A stretch of DNA of 64,000 bases from Rhynchopus sp. YZ270_cl-10 (Eukaryota; Euglenozoa; Diplonemea; Diplonemida; Diplonemidae). The stretch lies in NCBI GenBank assembly GCA_964035575.1, contig OZ037833.1:2542001-2606000 (forward strand), in the 5' to 3' direction. The notes beneath the pieces were generated by a model, which had not been told where the DNA came from, searched no databases, and worked only from the letters and a program-made list of their open reading frames with translations. Positions 1-10,900 of this stretch are shown piece after piece; position 1 is the stretch's first letter, and each line of letters begins with the position of its first letter. A program made the translations under genes and the position numbers.

Positions 1-1219
1 TGCAGAGTGGAGTGAGGAGAGACGTGAGTTCTGCTGCGAGACTGGCGTTGTGTGTGGCGATGATGCCTTTGACTGCACGTGGAATGCACAGACTGCGGAG
101 CCGTGGGGCAGGGCGCACGTTGCATGGTGCTGCGAGAACAAGGGTGTGCGGTGCGCTGACATGCAGGCCTCGGTGCAGGAGGACCGCTGCCTTGCCCTTG
201 AGGAAACAGCGTCATCTGCTGCGTCTGTGCCTGCGTTGGCTGAGTGCTGTGCGGACTACGGCATTGGCTGCAGTGCACGCTTCGACTGCTTCGACGGGAC
301 GAACGTGACGCAGTGGGAGGCGACGAAGCGCACGTGGTGCTGCCGTGAGAAGGACGTTGCGTGCAGTGTGCGGTGCAGCGCAAAGGCAGCCCTGAGCCCT
401 GCGGCAGTGGACTACTGCTGCGCCACGAAGGGTGTGTCGTGCTCTGCTCAGTGGGTTGAGGAGCAGCGCATCCTTGACGACGATGCCGAGGACACAGAGA
501 CCGCTGCAGGCACGGTGCTTGAGGAGCTCCGCCTCAAGGTGGAGGGCTTCAGTGCAGAGGACGTGCTGCAGGATCCGAAGAAGACGCTTGCGAAGGTGCG
601 CCAGGCGCTGCTCCGCCTCTCCCCGACACTCCGCTCCGAAAACCTTCTTGTCCGCCAGATCGGTGCTCTGATGGCCAACGCGACTGTGCCGCCTGCTGAC
701 AAGTGGGACTCCTGGGCGAGGGAGGTTCTGCGCACGTGGAACGCAGAGTGCCTTCCCGACGAGGAGGAGGAGAACGTGAATGTGAACGTGACGGTTGTGT
801 CGCGTGCTGCAAGCACCCTTGGAGCCAGCGGCAGCGGCAACGGCGCGTGGGTGGACTTTGCACTGAAGGGTGCCTCGGCCGAGGAGGTGGACCGTGTGCA
901 CGGCGAGATGGGGGCCGCAGTGGCGAAGCAGGGAGCCTCAGGGAGCCTGCGCCCTATTGGTGGGTTGGAGGTGCGTGCTGCAGAGGGTGGCTTGTCTGCG
1001 GAGTCTGGGTCTGGGTCTGATGGCGAGTCTGTGCCTGCATGGCTGATCCCACTCGCAGCAGGTGTGCTGTCCTTGTGTCTTGGTGGTGCTGTGGTGGCTC
1101 TTTTCATGAAGAAGAATGGCAAACGTGAGTGCACAGCAGATGAGACCAACGCTGTGTCAGCAAGCCTCATCGGAGACGAGCTCAAACCCGTTGAATGTCC
1201 AGAGGTGTCCGAGGTGTAG
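1..1219 (+). CDS. Surface protein, array copy 1 (3' part only)
   Basis: This open frame is identical to positions 5405-6623 of the next copy. It starts inside the second Cys-Cys module and runs through the rest of the ectodomain, the membrane helix and the cytoplasmic tail to the stop at 1217-1219. The N-terminal signal peptide and the SEEK repeat lie left of the window. The truncation is due to the window edge and is not biological. Confidence 0.9.
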   Translation, partial: AEWSEERREFCCETGVVCGDDAFDCTWNAQTAEPWGRAHVAWCCENKGVRCADMQASVQEDRCLALEETASSAASVPALAECCADYGIGCSARFDCFDGTNVTQWEATKRTWCCREKDVACSVRCSAKAALSPAAVDYCCATKGVSCSAQWVEEQRILDDDAEDTETAAGTVLEELRLKVEGFSAEDVLQDPKKTLAKVRQALLRLSPTLRSENLLVRQIGALMANATVPPADKWDSWAREVLRTWNAECLPDEEEENVNVNVTVVSRAASTLGASGSGNGAWVDFALKGASAEEVDRVHGEMGAAVAKQGASGSLRPIGGLEVRAAEGGLSAESGSGSDGESVPAWLIPLAAGVLSLCLGGAVVALFMKKNGKRECTADETNAVSASLIGDELKPVECPEVSEV

Positions 1220-2519
1220 ATGCACAATACGGAGTCCTGTAATGTTTTATCCTTGTCTTCTCTTTGAAAGATGTGTGTGGTGATGCATGCATTTTTTTCT
1301 ATTTTAATTGTCTTCAATTTCAGAATAATTTGCCTTCAATTTGGCGAATCCTCCAAAACCCCTGATAATATAGCAAATTGATATATTGCGTTTCTTCATT
1401 ATGTTTGTGCGTGTTTTACGTTTTACGTTTTACTTTTTACTTTTTCCTTTGAAATATGTGATATGATTTGATTGTATGGTCTATTCACTTCATAGTATTA
1501 TTGCCAGTGTCTGCGTCCCAGAGGCGTTTGCCACGATGAACTTATCTTTTCTTTTCTTTTCTTTTCTTGCTTTTTCCTTTTATTTCGTCCACAAGCCGTA
1601 GGCCACTTTCCACCTTCCCGTGTTCAGCCATTCTCCCAGCCTTGCTTGAAGGTTCCTTTGGTCGTACACCGTGAAGAACACTGCGTCACATACTGTGGTG
1701 TCTCACGCCATGTGCGGTAGCATTGGCACCCTGGCAGAGCGGGGCAGATTCTGAATGGGAAGTGTGCACAAGACAGCTGTCGGTTTGTTGGTTTGGGTGG
1801 GGCTGTGCAAAGGTCTCCCTTTTTTTTGAGGTAGCTTTGCACACCTTTCATGCTTCGACCACGAAACATTAAGGTGTTTGTCATTGTTGTTTGCTTGCTT
1901 GCTTGTTGCATGTACGTGAGCGAGTGAGTGATCGACGCGCAGTCAAAGATCAATAGCTGTGTTCGTTGACACCTATGATTTTCTTCTATTTTATCTAAAT
2001 CCCTTTACCCCACATGGACATTTCTACAAATTCAATCATGTGAAGTGCGGCATGCATGGGTGTCTTTTATGTCTACAGAAGCATTTGCCACTCGCCCAAC
2101 TTCATCCTTTTCCATGACCACCCTCCCAAAGAAAAGCGAAAACAAAACACACCTTTATTCTGGTGTGTTTCTGAAGAACTTTCCTTTTGTTCTTCGCACA
2201 ATCCATTCTTTAAACACCGTCGGGGTGGATGGGCGGCAACGGTACTTAACCTGTATCCGTTGAGCACGCTCATTTCGTTCAGGTGGCTAACCTTTCATTT
2301 TGAAGCAACGGGGTGTCTCTCTCTGTCCTCCCTTTCATCCAAAGACAGAAAGCGTCACCCCTTGCCTCCCTACTACAATACAGACCAAGACTCCCCTTTT
2401 CTACATTACTTTTCAACCCCACCCTTTTGTGCAGTACATAGCTTTGTATGTGTCCTGCATCTTCTCCTCTCCCTTCCACCCTTCCCAACAGATAACCCTG
2501 ACTATATTTTGCAGACACA
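1220..2519 (+). other. Array spacer (3' UTR, intergenic, 5' leader)
   Basis: This 1.3 kb non-coding spacer recurs at 6624-7916, 12021-13320 and 17425-18573 (partial). It holds a TTTTACG heptamer tract, an H2-type hairpin (1504-1535), a TTTTC microsatellite (~1545-1567), and a long C/T-rich stretch ending in two acceptor-like sites, CCCAACAG (to 2491) and TTTTGCAG (to 2514). Small ORFs in it have no coding character. Confidence 0.8.
2466..2514 (+). promoter_or_regulatory. Candidate splice acceptor of array gene
   Basis: A pyrimidine-rich run ends in TTTTGCAG five bases before the start codon. It is repeated identically before copies 3 and 4. This fits a spliced-leader acceptor or the end of a 5'UTR intron. 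Confidence 0.5.
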
Positions 2520-5500
2520 ATGCTGCGGTGTGTTGCGCTTGTGGCGGTGCTCAGTCTCGGACACGTGGCTGGAGATGCCAACACTGCATCTCAGTCTCAG
2601 CACCCAGCAAAGGTGTCTCGTGAGTTCGTCAGTGCAGAGAAGAACATCACGAACGAACACACACAGGCACATTCTTCGGAGAAGTTCGTCAGCGAAGAGA
2701 AGTTGTCTGAGGCAAAGGTGTCGCAGGAATACTCTGAGCAGAAGAACGTGACCGCGGAGCTCTCGGAGGAGAAGGTTTCAGTGGAGCAGTCTGAGCCCAA
2801 GTACATCAGCGAGGAGAAGAACGCAACAAGGGCAGTGTCTGAGGCAAAGCTTTCGGAGGAGCACTCAGAGGCCAGAGTCAGTGCAGAGGAGATCGTCACA
2901 ACCGAACTGTCGCAGGCAAAGGTTTCGGAGGAGCAGTCTGAGTCCAAGTACGTGAGTGAGGAGAAGAGCATGACCGGCGAACTGTCTGAGGCAAAGGTTT
3001 CGGAGCAGAAGTCTGGGGAGAAGTCTGTCACTGCAGGGAAGACCGCCACCAGAGAACTGTCGCAGGCAAAGCTTTCTGAGGAGCAGTCTGAACCAATTGT
3101 GAGTGAGGAGAAGGCGGTGACGCAGGGTCTCTCACTGGAAAAAGTGACTGAGGAACACTCTGAGCCAAAGTCCACCAGCGAGGAGAAGAACGTGACCGCG
3201 GCACTGTCTGAGGAACATGTTTCGGAGGAGGTGTCGGAGCCGAAGTACACCAGCGAGGAGAAGAACATCACCAGCGAGCTTTCGCAGACACGTGCGTCTG
3301 AGGAGCAGTCTGAACCCAAGGTCACGAACGAGCAGTCTGAGCCGAAGTACGTGAGTGAGGAGAAGAACGCGACAGATGAGGTGTCTGAGGCAAAGGTTTC
3401 GCAGGAGCAGACACAGTCTCAGCAGAAGCTCAGCAGCGAAGAGAAGAATGTTGCGGCCGAGCTGTCTGAGGCAAAGGTCACTGAGGAGCAGTCTGAGCCA
3501 AAGTACATCAGTGAAGAAAAGAACGTGACCACGGCACTGTCTGAGGAACATGTTTCGGAAGAGCAGTCTGAGCCGAAGTACACCAGTGAGGAGAAATACA
3601 TCACCAGCGAGCTTTCGCAGGCACGTGAGTCTGAGGAGCAGTCTGAGCCGAAGTACTGGAGCGAGGAGAAGAACGCGACAGAGGAGGTGTCGGAGGCGAA
3701 GTACACGAGTGAGGAGAAGGGCATCACCAGCGAGCTTTCGCAGGAACGTGCGTCTGAGGAGCAGTCTGAGCCGAAGGTCACGAACGAGCTTTCGCAGGCA
3801 AAGGTGACTGAGGAGCAGTCTGAACCTATTGTGAGTGAGGAGAAGGCGGTGACGCAGGAGCTCTCACAGGAAAAAGTGACTGAGGAACACTCCGAGCTGA
3901 AGTACACCAGTGAGGAGAAGAACGTGACTGCGGCACTGTCTGAGGAACATGTTTCGGAGGAGCAGTCTGAGCCGAAGTACACGAGTGAGGAGAAATACAT
4001 CACCAGCGAGCTTTCGCAGACACGTGCGTCTGAGGAGCAGTCTGAGCCCAAGATTGTGAGTGAGGAGAAGAACATGACCGGCGAACTGTCTGAGGCAAAG
4101 GTTTCGGAGCAGAAGTCTGGGGAGAAGTCTGTCACTGCAGGGAAGACCGCCACCAGAGAACTGTCGCAGGCAAAGCTTTCTGAGGAGCAGTCTGAACCAA
4201 TTGTGAGTGAGGAGAAGGCAGTGACGCAGGGTCTCTCACTGGAAAAAGTGACTGAGGAACACTCTGAACCCAAGTACACCAGCGAGGAGAAGAACGTAAC
4301 CAGCGAACTGTCTGAGGCAAAGGTTTCGGAGCCTAAGTCTGGAGAGAAGTCTGCTACCGGAGAAGTGTCTGAGGCAAAGGTGACTGAGGAGCAGTCTGAA
4401 GCGAAGGTCACGCACGAGCTTTCGCAGGCAAAAGTGACTGAGGAACACTCCGAGCTGAAGTACACCAGCGAGGAGAAGAACGCGACCATGGCACTGTCTG
4501 AGGATCATGTTTCAGATGAGGTGTCGGAGGCAAAGTACACCAGTGAGGAGAAGAACATCACCAGCGAGCTTTCGCAGGCACGTGCGTCTGAGGAGCAGTC
4601 TGAGACGAAGTACACGAGTGAGGAGAAGGGCATCACCAGCGAGCTTTCGCAGGAACGTGCGTCTGAGGAGCAGTCTGAGCCGAAGGTCACGAGCGAGCTT
4701 TCGCAGGCAAAGGTGACTGAGGAGCAGTCTGAGCCGAAGTACGTGAGTGAGGAGAAGAACGCGACAGAGGAAGTGTCTGAGGCAAAGGTTTCGGAGGAGC
4801 AGACACAGTCTCAGCAGCAGCTCAGCAGCGAAGAGAAGAATGTTGCGGCCGAGCTGTCTGAGGCGAAGTACACCAGCGAGGACAAGGACGCAACAATGGC
4901 AGTGTCTGAGGCAAAGGTTTCGGAGGAGGTGTCTGAGCTGAAAGCCATCAGCGGAGAGAAGAACGCAACTACTGAACTGTCTGAGTCGAAGGTTACGGAA
5001 GAGGTGTCTGACGAGGAGAAGGACGTGACGACGGCACAGTCGGAGGAAAAGCTTGCGGAAGAGGCGTCTGAGCCGACGTACGTCAGCGAATCGAAGAACA
5101 TCACGAAGGAACTGTCGCAGGCACAGGTGACAGAAGAGCAGTCTGAGTCGAAGATCACGAACGAGCTCTCTGAGGCAAAGTATACGGAGGAGCAGTCTGA
5201 GGTGAAGGGCATCAGCGATGAGGAGAAGCACACGACCACATCTGAGCAATCGGAATCCGTGTCTGAGGTGAAGGCGACGTCGCTTTGCACCGGACGTGTG
5301 GGGACCTGGGACGAGGAGGTTGCGACGTACTGCTGCTTGGAGGAGGGTCTGGGCTGTGCCGCAGTGCCGTCCTTTTCGTGCAAACACGCGGATGTGGCCG
5401 AGACTGCAGAGTGGAGTGAGGAGAGACGTGAGTTCTGCTGCGAGACTGGCGTTGTGTGTGGCGATGATGCCTTTGACTGCACGTGGAATGCACAGACTGC

Positions 5501-6623
5501 GGAGCCGTGGGGCAGGGCGCACGTTGCATGGTGCTGCGAGAACAAGGGTGTGCGGTGCGCTGACATGCAGGCCTCGGTGCAGGAGGACCGCTGCCTTGCC
5601 CTTGAGGAAACAGCGTCATCTGCTGCGTCTGTGCCTGCGTTGGCTGAGTGCTGTGCGGACTACGGCATTGGCTGCAGTGCACGCTTCGACTGCTTCGACG
5701 GGACGAACGTGACGCAGTGGGAGGCGACGAAGCGCACGTGGTGCTGCCGTGAGAAGGACGTTGCGTGCAGTGTGCGGTGCAGCGCAAAGGCAGCCCTGAG
5801 CCCTGCGGCAGTGGACTACTGCTGCGCCACGAAGGGTGTGTCGTGCTCTGCTCAGTGGGTTGAGGAGCAGCGCATCCTTGACGACGATGCCGAGGACACA
5901 GAGACCGCTGCAGGCACGGTGCTTGAGGAGCTCCGCCTCAAGGTGGAGGGCTTCAGTGCAGAGGACGTGCTGCAGGATCCGAAGAAGACGCTTGCGAAGG
6001 TGCGCCAGGCGCTGCTCCGCCTCTCCCCGACACTCCGCTCCGAAAACCTTCTTGTCCGCCAGATCGGTGCTCTGATGGCCAACGCGACTGTGCCGCCTGC
6101 TGACAAGTGGGACTCCTGGGCGAGGGAGGTTCTGCGCACGTGGAACGCAGAGTGCCTTCCCGACGAGGAGGAGGAGAACGTGAATGTGAACGTGACGGTT
6201 GTGTCGCGTGCTGCAAGCACCCTTGGAGCCAGCGGCAGCGGCAACGGCGCGTGGGTGGACTTTGCACTGAAGGGTGCCTCGGCCGAGGAGGTGGACCGTG
6301 TGCACGGCGAGATGGGGGCCGCAGTGGCGAAGCAGGGAGCCTCAGGGAGCCTGCGCCCTATTGGTGGGTTGGAGGTGCGTGCTGCAGAGGGTGGCTTGTC
6401 TGCGGAGTCTGGGTCTGGGTCTGATGGCGAGTCTGTGCCTGCATGGCTGATCCCACTCGCAGCAGGTGTGCTGTCCTTGTGTCTTGGTGGTGCTGTGGTG
6501 GCTCTTTTCATGAAGAAGAATGGCAAACGTGAGTGCACAGCAGATGAGACCAACGCTGTGTCAGCAAGCCTCATCGGAGACGAGCTCAAACCCGTTGAAT
6601 GTCCAGAGGTGTCCGAGGTGTAG
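2520..6623 (+). CDS. Repeat-rich, Cys-rich type I membrane surface protein (copy 2)
   Basis: I do not recognise a named family. The 1367-residue protein opens with a signal peptide (MLRCVALVAVLSLGHVAG) and continues with about 890 residues of degenerate ~25-residue repeats built on SEEQSEPKYxSEEKNxTxELSxAK. These are acidic, Ser/Glu/Lys-rich and carry an N-x-T sequon in most repeats. Residues ~922-1130 hold six modules of the form C...W/x(6)CC x(5-6) C. A Ser/Gly-rich linker, one membrane helix (residues ~1305-1331, WLIPLAAGVLSLCLGG) and a ~35-residue tail starting KKNGK follow. The predicted topology is an extended, heavily N-glycosylated stalk with a disulfide-rich membrane-proximal domain. 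The ATG at 2520 is chosen because it starts the signal peptide and lies 5 nt after a TTTTGCAG acceptor. Confidence 0.9.
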   Translation: MLRCVALVAVLSLGHVAGDANTASQSQHPAKVSREFVSAEKNITNEHTQAHSSEKFVSEEKLSEAKVSQEYSEQKNVTAELSEEKVSVEQSEPKYISEEKNATRAVSEAKLSEEHSEARVSAEEIVTTELSQAKVSEEQSESKYVSEEKSMTGELSEAKVSEQKSGEKSVTAGKTATRELSQAKLSEEQSEPIVSEEKAVTQGLSLEKVTEEHSEPKSTSEEKNVTAALSEEHVSEEVSEPKYTSEEKNITSELSQTRASEEQSEPKVTNEQSEPKYVSEEKNATDEVSEAKVSQEQTQSQQKLSSEEKNVAAELSEAKVTEEQSEPKYISEEKNVTTALSEEHVSEEQSEPKYTSEEKYITSELSQARESEEQSEPKYWSEEKNATEEVSEAKYTSEEKGITSELSQERASEEQSEPKVTNELSQAKVTEEQSEPIVSEEKAVTQELSQEKVTEEHSELKYTSEEKNVTAALSEEHVSEEQSEPKYTSEEKYITSELSQTRASEEQSEPKIVSEEKNMTGELSEAKVSEQKSGEKSVTAGKTATRELSQAKLSEEQSEPIVSEEKAVTQGLSLEKVTEEHSEPKYTSEEKNVTSELSEAKVSEPKSGEKSATGEVSEAKVTEEQSEAKVTHELSQAKVTEEHSELKYTSEEKNATMALSEDHVSDEVSEAKYTSEEKNITSELSQARASEEQSETKYTSEEKGITSELSQERASEEQSEPKVTSELSQAKVTEEQSEPKYVSEEKNATEEVSEAKVSEEQTQSQQQLSSEEKNVAAELSEAKYTSEDKDATMAVSEAKVSEEVSELKAISGEKNATTELSESKVTEEVSDEEKDVTTAQSEEKLAEEASEPTYVSESKNITKELSQAQVTEEQSESKITNELSEAKYTEEQSEVKGISDEEKHTTTSEQSESVSEVKATSLCTGRVGTWDEEVATYCCLEEGLGCAAVPSFSCKHADVAETAEWSEERREFCCETGVVCGDDAFDCTWNAQTAEPWGRAHVAWCCENKGVRCADMQASVQEDRCLALEETASSAASVPALAECCADYGIGCSARFDCFDGTNVTQWEATKRTWCCREKDVACSVRCSAKAALSPAAVDYCCATKGVSCSAQWVEEQRILDDDAEDTETAAGTVLEELRLKVEGFSAEDVLQDPKKTLAKVRQALLRLSPTLRSENLLVRQIGALMANATVPPADKWDSWAREVLRTWNAECLPDEEEENVNVNVTVVSRAASTLGASGSGNGAWVDFALKGASAEEVDRVHGEMGAAVAKQGASGSLRPIGGLEVRAAEGGLSAESGSGSDGESVPAWLIPLAAGVLSLCLGGAVVALFMKKNGKRECTADETNAVSASLIGDELKPVECPEVSEV

Positions 6624-7916
6624 ATGCACAATACGGAGTCCTGTAATGTTTTATCCTTGTCTTCTCTTTGAAAGATGTGTGTGGTGATGCATGCATTTTT
6701 TTCTATTTTAATTGTCTTCAATTTCAGAATAATTTGCCTTCAATTTGGCGAATCCTCCAAAACCCCTGATAATATAGCAAATTGATATATTGCGTTTCTT
6801 CATTATGTTTGTGCGTGTTTTACGTTTTACTTTTTACTTTTTCCTTTGAAATATGTGATATGATTTGATTGTATGGTCTATTCACTTCATAGTATTATTG
6901 CCAGTGTCTGCGTCCCAGAGGCGTTTGCCACGATGAACTTATCTTTTCTTTTCTTTTCTTTTCTTGCTTTTTCCTTTTATTTCGTCCACAAGCCGTAGGC
7001 CACTTTCCACCTTCCCGTGTTCAGCCATTCTCCCAGCCTTGCTTGAAGGTTCCTTTGGTCGTACACCGTGAAGAACACTGCGTCACATACTGTGGTGTCT
7101 CACGCCATGTGCGGTAGCATTGGCACCCTGGCAGAGCGGGGCAGATTCTGAATGGGAAGTGTGCACAAGACAGCTGTCGGTTTGTTGGTTTGGGTGGGGC
7201 TGTGCAAAGGTCTCCCTTTTTTTTGAGGTAGCTTTGCACACCTTTCATGCTTCGACCACGAAACATTAAGGTGTTTGTCATTGTTGTTTGCTTGCTTGCT
7301 TGTTGCATGTACGTGAGCGAGTGAGTGATCGACGCGCAGTCAAAGATCAATAGCTGTGTTCGTTGACACCTATGATTTTCTTCTATTTTATCTAAATCCC
7401 TTTACCCCACATGGACATTTCTACAAATTCAATCATGTGAAGTGCGGCATGCATGGGTGTCTTTTATGTCTACAGAAGCATTTGCCACTCGCCCAACTTC
7501 ATCCTTTTCCATGACCACCCTCCCAAAGAAAAGCGAAAACAAAACACACCTTTATTCTGGTGTGTTTCTGAAGAACTTTCCTTTTGTTCTTCGCACAATC
7601 CATTCTTTAAACACCGTCGGGGTGGATGGGCGGCAACGGTACTTAACCTGTATCCGTTGAGCACGCTCATTTCGTTCAGGTGGCTAACCTTTCATTTTGA
7701 AGCAACGGGGTGTCTCTCTCTGTCCTCCCTTTCATCCAAAGACAGAAAGCGTCACCCCTTGCCTCCCTACTACAATACAGACCAAGACTCCCCTTTTCTA
7801 CATTACTTTTCAACCCCACCCTTTTGTGCAGTACATAGCTTTGTATGTGTCCTGCATCTTCTCCTCTCCCTTCCACCCTTCCCAACAGATAACCCTGACT
7901 ATATTTTGCAGACACA

Positions 7917-10900
7917 ATGCTGCGGTGTGTTGCGCTTGTGGCGGTGCTCAGTCTCGGACACGTGGCTGGAGATGCCAACACTGCATCTCAGTCTCAGCAC
8001 CCAGCAAAGGTGTCTCGTGAGTTCGTCAGTGCAGAGAAGAACATCACGAACGAACACACACAGGCACATTCTTCGGAGAAGTTCGTCAGCGAAGAGAAGT
8101 TGTCTGAGGCAAAGGTGTCGCAGGAATACTCTGAGCAGAAGAACGTGACCGCGGAGCTCTCGGAGGAGAAGGTTTCAGTGGAGCAGTCTGAGCCCAAGTA
8201 CATCAGCGAGGAGAAGAACGCAACAAGGGCAGTGTCTGAGGCAAAGCTTTCGGAGGAGCACTCAGAGGCCAGAGTCAGTGCAGAGGAGATCGTCACAACC
8301 GAACTGTCGCAGGCAAAGGTTTCGGAGGAGCAGTCTGAGTCCAAGTACGTGAGTGAGGAGAAGAGCATGACCGGCGAACTGTCTGAGGCAAAGGTTTCGG
8401 AGCAGAAGTCTGGGGAGAAGTCTGTCACTGCAGGGAAGACCGCCACCAGAGAACTGTCGCAGGCAAAGCTTTCTGAGGAGCAGTCTGAACCAATTGTGAG
8501 TGAGGAGAAGGCGGTGACGCAGGGTCTCTCACTGGAAAAAGTGACTGAGGAACACTCTGAGCCAAAGTCCACCAGCGAGGAGAAGAACGTGACCGCGGCA
8601 CTGTCTGAGGAACATGTTTCGGAGGAGGTGTCGGAGCCGAAGTACACCAGCGAGGAGAAGAACATCACCAGCGAGCTTTCGCAGACACGTGCGTCTGAGG
8701 AGCAGTCTGAACCCAAGGTCACGAACGAGCAGTCTGAGCCGAAGTACGTGAGTGAGGAGAAGAACGCGACAGATGAGGTGTCTGAGGCAAAGGTTTCGCA
8801 GGAGCAGACACAGTCTCAGCAGAAGCTCAGCAGCGAAGAGAAGAATGTTGCGGCCGAGCTGTCTGAGGCAAAGGTCACTGAGGAGCAGTCTGAGCCAAAG
8901 TACATCAGTGAAGAAAAGAACGTGACCACGGCACTGTCTGAGGAACATGTTTCGGAAGAGCAGTCTGAGCCGAAGTACACCAGTGAGGAGAAATACATCA
9001 CCAGCGAGCTTTCGCAGGCACGTGAGTCTGAGGAGCAGTCTGAGCCGAAGTACTGGAGCGAGGAGAAGAACGCGACAGAGGAGGTGTCGGAGGCGAAGTA
9101 CACGAGTGAGGAGAAGGGCATCACCAGCGAGCTTTCGCAGGAACGTGCGTCTGAGGAGCAGTCTGAGCCGAAGGTCACGAACGAGCTTTCGCAGGCAAAG
9201 GTGACTGAGGAGCAGTCTGAACCTATTGTGAGTGAGGAGAAGGCGGTGACGCAGGAGCTCTCACAGGAAAAAGTGACTGAGGAACACTCCGAGCTGAAGT
9301 ACACCAGTGAGGAGAAGAACGTGACTGCGGCACTGTCTGAGGAACATGTTTCGGAGGAGCAGTCTGAGCCGAAGTACACGAGTGAGGAGAAATACATCAC
9401 CAGCGAGCTTTCGCAGACACGTGCGTCTGAGGAGCAGTCTGAGCCCAAGATTGTGAGTGAGGAGAAGAACATGACCGGCGAACTGTCTGAGGCAAAGGTT
9501 TCGGAGCAGAAGTCTGGGGAGAAGTCTGTCACTGCAGGGAAGACCGCCACCAGAGAACTGTCGCAGGCAAAGCTTTCTGAGGAGCAGTCTGAACCAATTG
9601 TGAGTGAGGAGAAGGCGGTGACGCAGGGTCTCTCACTGGAAAAAGTGACTGAGGAACACTCTGAACCCAAGTACACCAGCGAGGAGAAGAACGTAACCAG
9701 CGAACTGTCTGAGGCAAAGGTTTCGGAGCCTAAGTCTGGAGAGAAGTCTGCTACCGGAGAAGTGTCTGAGGCAAAGGTGACTGAGGAGCAGTCTGAAGCG
9801 AAGGTCACGCACGAGCTTTCGCAGGCAAAAGTGACTGAGGAACACTCCGAGCTGAAGTACACCAGCGAGGAGAAGAACGCGACCATGGCACTGTCTGAGG
9901 ATCATGTTTCAGATGAGGTGTCGGAGGCAAAGTACACCAGTGAGGAGAAGAACATCACCAGCGAGCTTTCGCAGGCACGTGCGTCTGAGGAGCAGTCTGA
10001 GACGAAGTACACGAGTGAGGAGAAGGGCATCACCAGCGAGCTTTCGCAGGAACGTGCGTCTGAGGAGCAGTCTGAGCCGAAGGTCACGAGCGAGCTTTCG
10101 CAGGCAAAGGTGACTGAGGAGCAGTCTGAGCCGAAGTACGTGAGTGAGGAGAAGAACGCGACAGAGGAAGTGTCTGAGGCAAAGGTTTCGGAGGAGCAGA
10201 CACAGTCTCAGCAGCAGCTCAGCAGCGAAGAGAAGAATGTTGCGGCCGAGCTGTCTGAGGCGAAGTACACCAGCGAGGACAAGGACGCAACAATGGCAGT
10301 GTCTGAGGCAAAGGTTTCGGAGGAGGTGTCTGAGCTGAAAGCCATCAGCGGAGAGAAGAACGCAACTACTGAACTGTCTGAGTCGAAGGTTACGGAAGAG
10401 GTGTCTGACGAGGAGAAGGACGTGACGACGGCACAGTCGGAGGAAAAGCTTGCGGAAGAGGCGTCTGAGCCGACGTACGTCAGCGAATCGAAGAACATCA
10501 CGAAGGAACTGTCGCAGGCACAGGTGACAGAAGAGCAGTCTGAGTCGAAGATCACGAACGAGCTCTCTGAGGCAAAGTATACGGAGGAGCAGTCTGAGGT
10601 GAAGGGCATCAGCGATGAGGAGAAGCACACGACCACATCTGAGCAATCGGAATCCGTGTCTGAGGTGAAGGCGACGTCGCTTTGCACCGGACGTGTGGGG
10701 ACCTGGGACGAGGAGGTTGCGACGTACTGCTGCTTGGAGGAGGGTCTGGGCTGTGCCGCAGTGCCGTCCTTTTCGTGCAAACACGCGGATGTGGCCGAGA
10801 CTGCAGAGTGGAGTGAGGAGAGACGTGAGTTCTGCTGCGAGACTGGCGTTGTGTGTGGCGATGATGCCTTTGACTGCACGTGGAATGCACAGACTGCGGA

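Noticed and set aside
2056-2751. 231-residue ORF across the array leader
   Set aside because: It crosses the spacer, pyrimidine tract and true start in another frame, with no domain or codon support.
2597-5566. Long minus-strand and alternate-frame ORFs in each array unit
   Set aside because: They mirror the biased SEEK codons (GAG/TCT/AAG give open reverse frames), are Ser/Leu/Arg strings and have no independent start context.
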